A stretch of DNA of 64,000 nt from Leptospira koniambonensis (GCF_004769555.1 NZ_RQFY01000001.1:744001-808000), one strand, 5' to 3'. Shown: positions 1 through 9,145, counted from the stretch's first letter. Numbers and translations: made by a program. Notes: generated from the sequence alone by a model not told the origin.

Positions 1-1542
1 ACCGCATTCGATTCTGTAACATTATACGGAGAAGATCCAGGACTTCGCCCAGATATTTACGGTAAGATCGGAAATTCAGGAGTAAGTATCGCTACTTTAG
101 ATGATGCTAAAAAACTCTACTCTGGTTTTGATCTTTGTAGTCCTAGCACTTCTGTGTCCATGACGATCAACGGACCGGCACCGATGCTTCTATCCTTCTT
201 CTTAAATACCGCAATTGATCAAACCTGCGAGAAGTATATTCATGCAGAAGGAAAAGTGGAAGAGGCAAAATCCAAACTTGCAGAGATCTATTCTAAAAAA
301 GGAGTTCCGGTTCCCCAATACAAAGGAGACATCCCGACTGGAAATGATGGACTGGGTCTTCTTCTTTTAGGAACCACAGGAGATCAGATACTTCCTAAAG
401 AAGTTTATGAAAAGATAAAAAAGGAAACTCTCTCTTCTGTTCGTGGAACTGTTCAGGCAGATATCTTAAAAGAAGACCAGGCACAGAACACATGTATCTT
501 CTCCACTGAATTTGCTCTGAAATTAATGGGAGATATACAGGAATATTTTATCTGGAATAAGGTGCGTAATTTTTATTCTGTTTCTATTTCTGGATATCAT
601 ATCGCAGAGGCAGGAGCAAATCCAATCACTCAAGTCGCATTCACCCTCGCAAATGGATTTACATTTGTTGAATATTATCTTTCACGCGGAATGAAGATTG
701 ATGATTTTGCTCCGAATCTTTCCTTCTTCTTCTCGAATGGAATTGATCCAGAATATGCAGTGATTGGAAGAGTGGCACGTAAGATCTGGGCCAAAAGTAT
801 GAAGTATAAATATAGTGGATCCGAACGTTCTCAAATGCTAAAATATCATATCCAAACTTCTGGCCGTTCTTTACACGCTCAAGAGATCGCATTCAATGAT
901 ATTCGAACCACCCTACAAGCGTTATATGCAATCTATGATAATTGTAATAGTTTGCATACGAACGCTTATGATGAAGCAATCACAACTCCTACGGAAGAAT
1001 CTGTCAGAAGAGCAATGGCGATCCAGCTCATTATCAATAGGGAACTAGGCCTTGCTAAAAACGAAAATCCTCTACAAGGTTCATTCATCATTGATGATCT
1101 TTCTGATTTGGTAGAAGAGGCGATCTTATCTGAGTTCAGACGTATCTCAGAAAGAGGCGGAGTCCTTGGTGCAATGGAAAGAATGTACCAAAGAAACAAG
1201 ATCCAAGAAGAATCTCTGGAGTATGAACACAGAAAACATACAGGCGAGATCCCAGTAATTGGAGTGAATACTTTCTTAGGTAAGGATGGATCTCCTACAA
1301 TTCTTCCAGAAGAAGTGATCCGTTCCACAGAAGACGAGAAAAAAGCACAGATCAGAGAATTGGAGGCATTCCAATTTAGGAATAAAGAGGAATCTTCGGA
1401 GGCCTTGAAAAATCTGCAGGCAGCTTGTTTGTCCGGAGAGAACGGATTTGAAGCATTGGTAGAAGCAGGAAAGGTTTGTTCTTTGGGACAAATGACCCAT
1501 TCTCTCTACGAAGTGGGCGGTCAATACAGAAGAAGTATGTGA
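1..1542 (+). CDS. icmF: Isobutyryl-CoA mutase fused (IcmF), C-terminal part
   Basis: The frame is open from base 1 and ends at a TGA, so only the last 513 residues are in the window. They match the catalytic (beta/alpha)8 part of acyl-CoA mutases: a substrate-contacting stretch TMTINGPA-like (here SVSMTING), the [12 protein letters not shown] block, and the characteristic end [13 protein letters not shown]. The ending and the overall length after the barrel fit IcmF, the fusion of a B12-binding domain, a MeaI-type GTPase chaperone and the mutase, better than the two-subunit methylmalonyl-CoA mutase. The reaction is cobalamin-dependent rearrangement of isobutyryl-CoA and butyryl-CoA in the cytoplasm. 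The B12 and GTPase domains lie upstream of the window and cannot be checked, so a methylmalonyl-CoA mutase remains possible. Confidence 0.85.
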   Translation, partial: TAFDSVTLYGEDPGLRPDIYGKIGNSGVSIATLDDAKKLYSGFDLCSPSTSVSMTINGPAPMLLSFFLNTAIDQTCEKYIHAEGKVEEAKSKLAEIYSKKGVPVPQYKGDIPTGNDGLGLLLLGTTGDQILPKEVYEKIKKETLSSVRGTVQADILKEDQAQNTCIFSTEFALKLMGDIQEYFIWNKVRNFYSVSISGYHIAEAGANPITQVAFTLANGFTFVEYYLSRGMKIDDFAPNLSFFFSNGIDPEYAVIGRVARKIWAKSMKYKYSGSERSQMLKYHIQTSGRSLHAQEIAFNDIRTTLQALYAIYDNCNSLHTNAYDEAITTPTEESVRRAMAIQLIINRELGLAKNENPLQGSFIIDDLSDLVEEAILSEFRRISERGGVLGAMERMYQRNKIQEESLEYEHRKHTGEIPVIGVNTFLGKDGSPTILPEEVIRSTEDEKKAQIRELEAFQFRNKEESSEALKNLQAACLSGENGFEALVEAGKVCSLGQMTHSLYEVGGQYRRSM

Positions 1543-1625
1543 CCGACTAAAGTGATACAAATCAATTCAGAAGACCTTTTTTTGTTTCCCTTAGGGTTTC
1601 AAGGTAGAAAATTTGGTCCAAGGCC

Positions 1626-1937
1626 ATGACTTCTTCTGCAATCCAGTTTACAGAGACACATGTATACGCTGAAAAAAAACGGTTTAGAGTCGTTTTTGTG
1701 CGGAACGTATGTTCTGTCGAAACTGAAGAAATCGGCCTGATCTTGCAAAAGATCCAAGAAATCCAGCCGACCGTTGTAGAACTGGATCTTGAAAATGTTG
1801 TCGCTATCCCTTCTCTTATATTAAACCGGATCTTAAAACTTTTGGCGGAATTAAAATCCAAAGGAGTCCCGGTGGAAATTAAAACCAGCGAAGGACTCAA
1901 AACTGTTCTGAATCGGCTGAAAATCTCCCTACAATGA
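1626..1937 (+). CDS. STAS-domain protein, anti-sigma-factor-antagonist-like
   Basis: A 103-residue protein that is essentially one STAS-like fold: alternating strands and helices with a VVELDLENVVAIPS core (residues about 50-64), the position where SpoIIAA-type proteins carry the phosphorylatable Ser or Thr. The candidate here is the Ser in AIPS, by family analogy. STAS proteins bind anti-sigma kinases or scaffold signalling complexes in the cytoplasm; no partner kinase is next to it. The ATG follows TCCAAGGCC. The stop overlaps the next start (ATGA at 1934-1937), so the two genes are translationally coupled. Function is inferred from fold only. Confidence 0.65.
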   Translation: MTSSAIQFTETHVYAEKKRFRVVFVRNVCSVETEEIGLILQKIQEIQPTVVELDLENVVAIPSLILNRILKLLAELKSKGVPVEIKTSEGLKTVLNRLKISLQ

Positions 1938-2380
1938 AAACGATTTCGATCATTCTGACCAACTGCTTCTTATTCCAAAGTTTGGTATTCGGAAGTGGTT
2001 GGTTCTGTGGAATGCTCGCAGGAGAGATCAAACTTTGCCATTGTAATCACGCTAGCCAAAAAGAAAAACATTCAGACTCTGAAGATTCAAGATTCTCTTC
2101 TAAACTTGCTGATTCCGGACAAGATCATTCGAATTCTAAACCTTCTTCCCTACCCGATTGCCATTCCGCTAAGTCTGGTGAGGCTCATAAATGCGCCTGT
2201 AAAAAAGCAAAAGACAAGGCCTCTTATTTAAGCGGAACTATCTGCACTCAATTTTTCACCTATTCCAAATTAGAAAACATAGCCCCTGAAACTCTTGGCT
2301 CAGAGCTTTTGAGCCGTATCCAAGAAGGTTTAGGAGTGTTTGTTTCTTTCGATATAGAAAGACCCCCTCAATTCTCCTAA
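1934..2380 (+). CDS. Secreted Cys/His-rich protein, putative metal binder
   Basis: 148 residues with an N-terminal hydrophobic segment (about 1-30) that looks like a signal sequence. It is followed by a low-complexity Ser/Lys/Asp linker rich in possible metal ligands: CHCNH at about 35-39, a second HSD/DHSNS stretch, then CHSAKSGEAHKCACKK around 77-92. The C-terminal third is ordinary. I do not recognise a named family. Loops of this kind in short secreted proteins beside copper genes suggest metal chelation, which is inference. It starts by ATGA overlap with the STAS gene and lies 97 nt before mbnP on the same strand. Confidence 0.6.
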   Translation: MKTISIILTNCFLFQSLVFGSGWFCGMLAGEIKLCHCNHASQKEKHSDSEDSRFSSKLADSGQDHSNSKPSSLPDCHSAKSGEAHKCACKKAKDKASYLSGTICTQFFTYSKLENIAPETLGSELLSRIQEGLGVFVSFDIERPPQFS

Positions 2381-2392
2381 ACATTTTCTAAA

Positions 2393-2464
2393 CCTCGAAC
2401 GAGGAAGCATAGGATTATTATATCCTCATGCCTATACGAAAAATCGGAAAGTGTAACACTTTCC
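2393..2464 (+). promoter_or_regulatory. Three consecutive palindromes upstream of mbnP
   Basis: The 97-nt leader holds three inverted repeats in a row: CCTCG/CGAGG (2393-2404), GCATAGGAT/ATCCTCATGC with one bulge (2408-2431), and the near-perfect GGAAAGTGTAACACTTTCC (2446-2464, 9-bp arms around one base). The last ends 2 nt before the AGGAG ribosome-binding site (2467-2471) of mbnP. A regulator-binding site or an mRNA structure near the start site are both possible; neither is shown. Confidence 0.5.
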
Positions 2465-2477
2465 TCAGGAGAATATT

Positions 2478-3422
2478 ATGAAATTATTATATAAATATAT
2501 TGTATTACTTTTATTATCCGTTCTTGCATTCAATTGTGACGGATCATCTTCCAATCCAAACATGGCTCTTTTGGCTTTAGCAACCTTAAACCAGCCGGGA
2601 ATCGAATTTAAAGCTGTGGTAGGAGACAGCGACGCTACATGCGGGGAGGATATCACCGGGCATGGAGATAGTCATTCCAGCTCTGTCGTAACTTCCAGTT
2701 CTACAGTAACGATCCAACACGTGGCTGGGGTTATGCCGATCGGACTTAAGGATCTCAGATTTTATGTTTCTGAATTCGAATTGGTAGACCAGAACGATAA
2801 TATAGTTACATTAGATGTTCCTAATACTGGAGTTTGGCAGTATGGCGGAGTTGCACTTCTGGATTTTGAAAATGGAAAAGGAAGCTGCAGCGGAACCACT
2901 GAAACAAATAATTTTGTCCAAGCATCTGTAGAAAATAAAACCTATAAAACACTTAGATTCACTTTGGGTGTTCCTGAAAGTTTAAACCACATCGATTACA
3001 GTGTTGCCCCGAGCCCACTCAATGTTTCTGGACTTGCTTGGAGTTGGACAATGGGTTATAGATTTTTCGTAGGAGAATTTTTATCCAACGATCCAGCAAC
3101 AGTCGGAAATGCTGCGGTTTTACATATGGGTGCCGCGGGCTGTTCTGAGACTAGTGGAGTTTATACCTGCACGAATTCTAACCGAGCCGTGATTGAGTTA
3201 ACTCCAACTGGAGGATTCAATCCGTTCACTCAAAAGGTACAATTCGATCTTAAAAAAGCCGTGACCGGCTGGGATATCAGCACTGGAAGCAAATCTTGCC
3301 ATTCTATGGGAGCCATGGACAGCGCTACCTGCTCATTAGTGTATCCAAATTTTGGTTTGGATTATTCTACCGGGAATGCCGGGTCCGCCGCTCAGACAGT
3401 ATTTGGAATTGTCTCCAAATAA
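2478..3422 (+). CDS. mbnP: MbnP-family lipoprotein (metallo-mystery pair, four-Cys type)
   Basis: 314 residues, exported by a lipoprotein signal (lipobox LAFNC, Cys20). The N-terminal block FKAVVGDSDATCG then D and a GHG match the MbnP-family signature, in which a Cys follows a conserved VGD. Further Cys lie at about 137, 222, 231, 274 and 285, and the family's Trp-rich block AWSWTMGYRF is at 187-196. In methanotrophs MbnP is the periplasmic partner of the di-haem enzyme MbnH, which converts a Trp of MbnP to kynurenine and gives a copper-binding site; Trp188 and Trp190 are the obvious candidates here. The start has a strong AGGAG site 6 nt upstream. The next gene is the expected partner. Confidence 0.85.
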   Translation: MKLLYKYIVLLLLSVLAFNCDGSSSNPNMALLALATLNQPGIEFKAVVGDSDATCGEDITGHGDSHSSSVVTSSSTVTIQHVAGVMPIGLKDLRFYVSEFELVDQNDNIVTLDVPNTGVWQYGGVALLDFENGKGSCSGTTETNNFVQASVENKTYKTLRFTLGVPESLNHIDYSVAPSPLNVSGLAWSWTMGYRFFVGEFLSNDPATVGNAAVLHMGAAGCSETSGVYTCTNSNRAVIELTPTGGFNPFTQKVQFDLKKAVTGWDISTGSKSCHSMGAMDSATCSLVYPNFGLDYSTGNAGSAAQTVFGIVSK

Positions 3423-3436
3423 ATACTAAACCGATG

Positions 3437-3461
3437 GTTTCGGTCTTTTAGGCCGAAACCG
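3437..3461 (+). promoter_or_regulatory. Intercistronic hairpin between mbnP and mbnH
   Basis: GGTTTCGG (3437-3444) and CCGAAACC (3454-3461) form an 8-bp GC-rich stem, extendable inward by two pairs, in the 48-nt gap between the two genes. No run of T follows, so it looks more like an RNA-stability or processing hairpin than a classical terminator. Confidence 0.45.
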
Positions 3462-3470
3462 GAACATTTT

Positions 3471-4619
3471 ATGATTAGATCTATTACGTTTTCTTTATTC
3501 TTCTTTCTTCTTTTCCAATGTACACAATTGGGATTGGAGAAGGAAAAAAGTTCCGGATCAGAAAGTTTACTTATACTTTTAGGTACAAGCACTCCGGAAG
3601 GAACTCCTTACACCTGGGATCTTCCTGCAGGATTTCCAGCTCCAAAAATTCCAAGTGATAACCCAATCACTGTGGAAAAAGTGGAGTTGGGTAAGTTTTT
3701 ATTTTATGATACAAGATTATCCGAAAATGAAACTCAAGGCTGTGGAAGTTGCCATAAACAAGAGAATGCGTTTACCGATGGACTTACAGTTTCTGTAGGT
3801 TCTACAGGCCAAACACATCCAAGAAATGCACAACATCTTTCTAACGTAGCATATAATCTCAGACAAACTTGGGCAAATCCCGTTTTGAAAAAATTAGAAG
3901 ATCAAGCAAGAGTTCCTATGTTCGGAGATAATCCAGTAGAACTGGGCATGAAGGACAGAGAAGATCTTTTGTTAGAAAGATTGGGAAACGATCCTGAGTA
4001 TGTTCGTAAATTTAAGGCAGCATTCCCAAGCGATCAAAATCCTTTCAGTATATTAAATATTACGAAAGCTTTATCCAGTTTTCAAAGAACATTTATATCC
4101 GGAAATTCTGCATATGATAGATACCAAGCAGGAGATTTTTCAGCCTTAAGTGCTTCTGCGATCCGAGGTAAAAACCTATTCTTTGGAGAAAGAGCGGAAT
4201 GTTTCCATTGCCATGGTGGTTTCAATTTTACAGATACTATCCTTCATGTGGGAACAGTTTTCGAAGAAGTTACATTTCACAATAATGGATTAGATTCTTC
4301 CAGGTTTGTAAGTCCGAACGGCGGACTTTACGAATTTACATTTCAAGAATCCGATAGAGGAAAATTCAGGGCGCCTTCTCTGCGTAACGTAGAACTCACT
4401 GCACCTTATATGCATGATGGCTCCATTCCTGATCTATTGGCAGTGGTAAATCATTACGTAAACGGTGGAACCGGGGATGGAACCTCAAATCCAAACAGAG
4501 ATGTATTTGTAAGAAGTTTCTCATTAAGTGAATCCGAAAAACAAGATCTAGTGGAATTCTTAAAAAGCCTTACAGATACAGAATTTACAACCAACCCTAA
4601 ATTCCAGGATCCGTTCTGA
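3471..4619 (+). CDS. mbnH: MbnH-like di-haem cytochrome c peroxidase-family lipoprotein
   Basis: 382 residues with a short lipoprotein signal (LLFQC, Cys17). Two c-type haem motifs are visible: CGSCH at 91-95 and CFHCH at 244-248, the bacterial cytochrome c peroxidase/MauG layout. A C-terminal [18 protein letters not shown] block with a conserved Met/His is typical of the family. In the MbnH subgroup the enzyme oxidises a Trp of the neighbouring MbnP rather than simply reducing peroxide; the gene order mbnP-mbnH supports that assignment. Anchoring to a periplasm-facing membrane is inferred from the lipobox. A generic peroxidase role is the alternative. Confidence 0.85.
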   Translation: MIRSITFSLFFFLLFQCTQLGLEKEKSSGSESLLILLGTSTPEGTPYTWDLPAGFPAPKIPSDNPITVEKVELGKFLFYDTRLSENETQGCGSCHKQENAFTDGLTVSVGSTGQTHPRNAQHLSNVAYNLRQTWANPVLKKLEDQARVPMFGDNPVELGMKDREDLLLERLGNDPEYVRKFKAAFPSDQNPFSILNITKALSSFQRTFISGNSAYDRYQAGDFSALSASAIRGKNLFFGERAECFHCHGGFNFTDTILHVGTVFEEVTFHNNGLDSSRFVSPNGGLYEFTFQESDRGKFRAPSLRNVELTAPYMHDGSIPDLLAVVNHYVNGGTGDGTSNPNRDVFVRSFSLSESEKQDLVEFLKSLTDTEFTTNPKFQDPF

Positions 4620-4633
4620 AATTTTAGATAAAT

Positions 4634-5503
4634 ATGATGAAGAATAGAATAAAATTCGAATATATCTTACTGTTCCTATTGTCTTTCCAGGCTTGTGCCT
4701 ACGGAACTTTAGGAAATTCCACAGAAGAAAGGTCAACTGAACTTCAGGCGTTATTTCGTATTATGGACGAAAGAAGAGCGATCATTTCTCCTTGGTTATA
4801 TTACTCAGATGACCAAGGAGATTCTGATATCGGTTCTTTTACATTAAGTGGAAGTTCCTCTTATCAGATACAACTCACCGGGAACGAAGTGGTTCTTGAA
4901 AGTATTTCCATGTTGTTTAAGGCTCCTGAAAGTTCTGTTTCGGTTTCTTCCACTTCCTCGGATGGCAAGGTTCATGTATTCCATTCAGGTGGATCTGAAA
5001 CTCCTACTCCAGGGACTGGTTCTTATTCCAAAAAATATGGGATCAAAGGAAGTTTTTCTGCAGGGGATATTTCTACCTCTGATTTTAGCGCTTTAACCGG
5101 ACCCGTGAAAAGGCAGAGTTTATCTCCTTTTCCAGCTGTGCCTTACGGAACCTTACAACATATTTATGGGGAATTTTCTGACCTTCTTCTTACATTCCAA
5201 ATATCTAATGGTTCTACCACAAAGATAGTTCACGTAGAATTAAGAGAAGCAGAATTCCAGGTAGAAGCTTCCTGCGATTTAGAGATCCCCTATAAAAAGA
5301 ATATTCCATTTTCTATAGGATTTAGAACGGATGGTCTACTCTCCCAAAGGGCAGGATCTTCTTTTTCTATTTTGGACGGGATCTTTGCACTCTCTGGTTC
5401 AGAGATCACAATTAACGATTTTCAAAACACAACCCTTTACTCCGAAATCAAGGAGAATCTGGAAACAAGCGGCCAGGTCTTAGTATTATATTCATGTTTC
5501 TAA
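4634..5503 (+). CDS. Lipoprotein of unknown function in the mbnPH cluster
   Basis: 289 residues. The N-terminus has a hydrophobic stretch ending FQAC, a leptospiral-type lipobox at Cys21. The rest is rich in Ser, Thr and Gly with alternating hydrophobic residues, as in a beta-sandwich; no motif is recognised. It begins 14 nt after mbnH and overlaps the following barrel gene by 10 nt, so it is very probably co-transcribed with mbnP and mbnH. Its presence in the same transcription unit suggests a role at the same membrane, not proven. Confidence 0.7.
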   Translation: MMKNRIKFEYILLFLLSFQACAYGTLGNSTEERSTELQALFRIMDERRAIISPWLYYSDDQGDSDIGSFTLSGSSSYQIQLTGNEVVLESISMLFKAPESSVSVSSTSSDGKVHVFHSGGSETPTPGTGSYSKKYGIKGSFSAGDISTSDFSALTGPVKRQSLSPFPAVPYGTLQHIYGEFSDLLLTFQISNGSTTKIVHVELREAEFQVEASCDLEIPYKKNIPFSIGFRTDGLLSQRAGSSFSILDGIFALSGSEITINDFQNTTLYSEIKENLETSGQVLVLYSCF

Positions 5504-6525
5504 TATTCAAAAAACATCATCTACTAATTTTTATACGACTTTTTGCATTTCTATTTTTTGTCTTTTTAGGTGGGGAAATTTTTGCTCACCACGCAGGAGA
5601 AGGACAGAATATGACTTCTTCTACACGGTTTATTGATCCTTTTACGGGCAAAAGAGAGAAACCTTCTGATTATTTTTTGATCACTCAAGATTTTCAAAAA
5701 GGTACAATCGATAATTCTAATCTTCATACAACTACCGTCTTCGGTGAGTTCAATTTTGCGGGAGGTAAATTTGCCGCAAACTTCAGTGCTCCTTGGACTT
5801 ATTATGAGCAAAAAGATAGAAGTGACGCTGCTCGTTACGGTAAGGCATTTGTAGGAGCAAAATGGAATCCTTTGATCGATACTGGCTGGCCATTCTTCAT
5901 TATTTTGGAAGGCAGACTTGGTTTTCCTTCTGGTGGTGATACAGATAAATTTGCAGGTGGGGATTATTATTCTGGAATTGCAAATCTTACAGTAGGTGCT
6001 ACTTGGAAACAGTTCTTATTTGTGTTGAGAGGTTCAGGAATTTTCCCGCTATCTAAAGATCATGCAAATTTAGATACTCAGTCCGGCCTTCCTTATTGGG
6101 CTCAAAGCACTACTACCCAAAACTCCGAAGAGCATCCAGAGATCCAAAAGATCACTCAATGGTTTGCATATATTACTTATTTTTGGACCAAAGATTTTAG
6201 TGTTTTTGGAGGACTTTTATACAGAACTCCTTATGTGAACGTGATCGGCGGTGGTAGTCTTTTGGAAGAAGATTCAGAAACCCAGAAAAAATTCCCAAAG
6301 GCCTTCAAAGAAGCTAGTTTAGGTTTTAATTATACTCTTACTAAGGGTACTTATCTTACAATTGCTGGCCGTCTTCCCTTAATTAGAGACCCTGAGATCC
6401 GTCTTTATGATTATGCGATCACTACTTCTATTTCTTTTGAAATTCCTGAATGGAGAGATTCTTCTAAAAAATCAGAAAAAGAAGCAGAAGAATTCGAATC
6501 AGAAGATGATTTGGAGAAAAAGTAA
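5494..6525 (+). CDS. Outer-membrane beta-barrel-like protein, end of mbnPH cluster
   Basis: 343 residues with a hydrophobic N-terminal signal ending near IFAHHAG. The body shows alternating aromatic/polar strands and Gly-rich turns (for example GEFNFAGGKFAANFSAPW and GGLLYRTPYVNVIGGG) typical of outer-membrane barrels. A highly charged Lys/Glu tail ends the protein, unusual for a barrel, whose last strand would normally end in an aromatic residue; the strand before it, SISFEIPEW, may be that end. A short His-containing start to the mature chain (HHAGEG) could bind metal. Function is not recognised; as last gene of the cluster it could be an import or export pore. Confidence 0.65.
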   Translation: MFLIFKKHHLLIFIRLFAFLFFVFLGGEIFAHHAGEGQNMTSSTRFIDPFTGKREKPSDYFLITQDFQKGTIDNSNLHTTTVFGEFNFAGGKFAANFSAPWTYYEQKDRSDAARYGKAFVGAKWNPLIDTGWPFFIILEGRLGFPSGGDTDKFAGGDYYSGIANLTVGATWKQFLFVLRGSGIFPLSKDHANLDTQSGLPYWAQSTTTQNSEEHPEIQKITQWFAYITYFWTKDFSVFGGLLYRTPYVNVIGGGSLLEEDSETQKKFPKAFKEASLGFNYTLTKGTYLTIAGRLPLIRDPEIRLYDYAITTSISFEIPEWRDSSKKSEKEAEEFESEDDLEKK

Positions 6526-6528
6526 GGT

Positions 6529-6683
6529 TTCGCACAGAGCACACGGAGAACACAGAGGTTTTTCCCACGCAGAGGCGCTAAGGCGCGGAGAGATTATATA
6601 GTATCGGATCTTAATTTTGGGATGTCGGAGTTCCTACATCAGGCTTTCTCACCTCCGTGAACTCTGTGATCTCCGTGCGAAAA
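6529..6683. repeat. Large imperfect inverted repeat, dispersed intergenic family (copy 1)
   Basis: The left arm starts TTTCGCACAGAGCACACGG (from 6528) and is repeated in reverse complement around 6650-6683, where the text reads as the reverse of GCACGGAGATCACAGAG. Between the arms lie an ACGCAGAGGCGCTAAGG core and a GGAGTTCCTACATC segment. The same text family occurs at 21541-21630 and 60299-60550, always outside genes. No gene is seen in this 180-nt gap. Confidence 0.6.
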
Positions 6684-6702
6684 AATCTTATATTAAGAAT
6701 TT

Positions 6703-6984
6703 TTAATCCCAAAGGGATTGGAAACAGAGTGCTGAATTCTTTTCAAAACTTTGAAAGCCTGACTTGGCCACACATTCTTCCTCGGTGGAAGGAAAATAAT
6801 CTATCCCCCCACCCTCGTATTTGATCCTACAACACCCTTGGATCTTAGAAGGTTTTTCTTTTTTGGGTGATACTTCTTGGTTCTTGCTATCCTTGGGAGG
6901 TTCAGGAGAAACTCCCAAGACTGAAGTCGCAATCGAACAAATACAACTAAATGCGAAAACCAAGACCAGAGTTCTGAAATTCAT
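6703..6984 (-). CDS. Small secreted Cys-containing protein
   Basis: 93 residues from the first ATG; an upstream in-frame TTG at 7017 would add 11 residues but has no signal-like sequence. Residues 1-25 form a hydrophobic signal sequence. The mature part has a Pro/Lys-rich linker, then GCCRIKYEGG, a TEEEC and a final CFQSLWD, four cysteines that could form disulphides. I recall no named family. It stands alone on the minus strand, convergent with the barrel gene at 6525 and divergent from the gene at 7130. Confidence 0.6.
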   Translation of the reverse strand: MNFRTLVLVFAFSCICSIATSVLGVSPEPPKDSKNQEVSPKKEKPSKIQGCCRIKYEGGGIDYFPSTEEECVAKSGFQSFEKNSALCFQSLWD

Positions 6985-7129
6985 TCTAGCTATTTTATCT
7001 CCAGAATTAGTTTCCAAGGCAAGGAAAAATCCCTGAATTCAAAAAGTGAAGTCAAGTTTTTACGTTGACTCGGCGGCCTTACGAAGGTGACAAAGGGAGA
7101 AAAGCTCAAAAGACCGAATAGGAATTCGA

Positions 7130-8128
7130 ATGAAAAATCTCCGCTCAATTCTACCAGGACCAAAGTCCTTATCAGCTTCCGTTATCTTCCTTACGATTGC
7201 ATTTAGCCAAGTTTCGGCGGAAACGATCCTTTTAAAAAACGGTGAAAAAACCTATGGAACTGTAATCGATCAATCTACAGATACTGTTACAATCCTAAAA
7301 GAAACCAAAAGACAAACCTTAGCCAAGTCCCAAATCTTAAAGATCATCTTCAAAGATATCAAGGATGAGGCGGAACTTGCAAAGTTATTCGATGCTGAAA
7401 AAAAGAAACTGAACAAAGACGGCAAAAAACCTGAAAAAGAGGAACAATTAGACACCATTCTTCTGGAACAAATGATCAAGGAGAATAGTTATAAGGCAGT
7501 TCAAAAACGTCTGGCATTGATCGAGAAGTATATAGACGAACAAGATTCTAGTTGGGAAGAATATATTTCTGCAAACAGAAATCCTTGGGAACCTGTTTGG
7601 AAATCAGCCATCCTCCCTGGTTGGGGACTTTCCACAATGAAGCATGAGAATTACGCGAGAGCTTATCAAGTAGCAATCGGTCTTTCTATCATTGTTGCGA
7701 TCGGTGGAAGTCAAGCTGCAACAGAGCAACATAATAAAGCAGAGAATCGTCTGAACAAAATTTTATTCGAAGATCCAATTACTTATGCACAGATCCAAGG
7801 TGCAGGAATTACAGGTGCTTCTGTCCTAGTGACTAAACTGCAATCTGATAGTATCTCAGAATATAATTCCTTCAAAACTAAAGAAAGCCAATATGATACC
7901 TATAGCAGAACAGGACTTTATATGGGTGTTGGTTTATATCTAATTCAGTTGGCCCAAAGTTATTTCTTAGGCCAAAAATGGGCCACTCATAATATAATCC
8001 AAACTCCTTCCGGAGAAGCAGTGAAAGAAGGATTCAATTTTAAAGGTAATTATATGCCGATCGCTGCAGGTGGCGCGAGTAATCTTTGGGAATACCACAC
8101 CGACCTGAGATATGTAAGCACTTTCTAA
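7130..8128 (+). CDS. DUF5683-like membrane protein with SH3-like N-terminal region
   Basis: 332 residues with a signal sequence (about 1-30). Residues 30-70 read LLKNGEKTYGTVIDQ and onward, an Sm/SH3-like small barrel common at the start of leptospiral envelope proteins. A charged helical linker rich in Lys/Glu follows. The second half begins WKSAILPGWG, the hallmark of DUF5683-type membrane proteins, and has two to three hydrophobic segments. The ATG follows AGGAATTCGA. Its 3' end overlaps cysK by 4 nt tail to tail. Function unknown; inner-membrane location is inferred. Confidence 0.7.
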   Translation: MKNLRSILPGPKSLSASVIFLTIAFSQVSAETILLKNGEKTYGTVIDQSTDTVTILKETKRQTLAKSQILKIIFKDIKDEAELAKLFDAEKKKLNKDGKKPEKEEQLDTILLEQMIKENSYKAVQKRLALIEKYIDEQDSSWEEYISANRNPWEPVWKSAILPGWGLSTMKHENYARAYQVAIGLSIIVAIGGSQAATEQHNKAENRLNKILFEDPITYAQIQGAGITGASVLVTKLQSDSISEYNSFKTKESQYDTYSRTGLYMGVGLYLIQLAQSYFLGQKWATHNIIQTPSGEAVKEGFNFKGNYMPIAAGGASNLWEYHTDLRYVSTF

Positions 8129-9105
8129 ACTTCTGGAATAGAATATCCTTTCGATTTCAACCAGTCCTGGTCATATAACCTGGACTGGTATCTTGCTCCA
8201 CTATCCGCAAGAATAGTGACTATTGTATGACCTGGTCCTAATTCTTTTGCAAGTTTCACAGCAGCTCCCACATTGATCCCGCTTGAGCCGCCTACAAACA
8301 ATCCATCTTTGCGGAGAAGTGTATAAATATACTCCAAACATTCCCCATCTGTTATTCGGATCGCATCATCAAAAGGTGCATCTTTCATATTCTCGGTAAT
8401 TCTTCCGTTACCAATTCCTTCTGTGAAAGAATTTCCTTCTGAACTAAGCTCTCCCTTCTTTACAAAATTATAAATTGCGGACCCATAAGGTTCCGCTGCG
8501 ATTGTTTTGATCTTAGGATTTTTTTCCTTCAAGAACATTGCAGTCCCGCTGAATGTTCCCCCCGTTCCTAAAGATGCAAGCCAAGCATCTACTTTTCCAT
8601 CTGTTTGTCTCCAGATCTCAGGTCCTGTAGTATGATAATGCGCCAAACGGTTTGCCACATTATCGAATTGGTTCGCCCAAATAGAATTCGGAGTTTCTTC
8701 TGCGATACGAGCGGAAACTTTTACATAGTTTCCAGGATCTTTATAAGGAACTGCAGGAACTGTTCTTACTTCTGCACCAAGTGTTCTAAGTAGATCTATT
8801 TTTTCTTTGGATTGAGTGTCTGGAATTACGATTAGACATTTATAACCTTTTGCATTACAGATATGTACTAAACCAATTCCAGTATTTCCTGCGGTGCCTT
8901 CGACCACAGTACCGCCCGGCTTTAAGAGTCCCTTCTTCTCTGCTTCTTCAATGATAAATAATGCAGCCCTATCTTTTACGGAACCTCCGGGATTTAAGAA
9001 CTCTGCTTTTCCTAAAATTTCGCAACCTGTTAGGTTAGAATAATAATTTAAACGGATGAGAGGAGTGTTCCCGATCGCATCTGCAAAACCTTTTTTGATC
9101 TCCAT
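8125..9105 (-). CDS. cysK: Cysteine synthase family PLP enzyme
   Basis: 326 residues, the usual length. It makes L-cysteine from O-acetylserine and sulphide in the cytoplasm. Diagnostic features: the PLP lysine in GGSVKDR (Lys44), the substrate loop GTAGNTG around residue 70 (most CysK proteins have TSGNTG, a small variation), and the phosphate-binding loop GTGGTFSG. The C-terminal GGSSGINVGAA matches the family. A GAGG site stands 5 nt before the ATG. Monocistronic and convergent with the preceding gene. A related cystathionine beta-synthase is less likely because no CBS domains follow. Confidence 0.9.
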   Translation of the reverse strand: MEIKKGFADAIGNTPLIRLNYYSNLTGCEILGKAEFLNPGGSVKDRAALFIIEEAEKKGLLKPGGTVVEGTAGNTGIGLVHICNAKGYKCLIVIPDTQSKEKIDLLRTLGAEVRTVPAVPYKDPGNYVKVSARIAEETPNSIWANQFDNVANRLAHYHTTGPEIWRQTDGKVDAWLASLGTGGTFSGTAMFLKEKNPKIKTIAAEPYGSAIYNFVKKGELSSEGNSFTEGIGNGRITENMKDAPFDDAIRITDGECLEYIYTLLRKDGLFVGGSSGINVGAAVKLAKELGPGHTIVTILADSGARYQSRLYDQDWLKSKGYSIPEV

Positions 9106-9145
9106 AAGAACCTCTTTATTATAATATTTTCATGTATCTGCAAAT

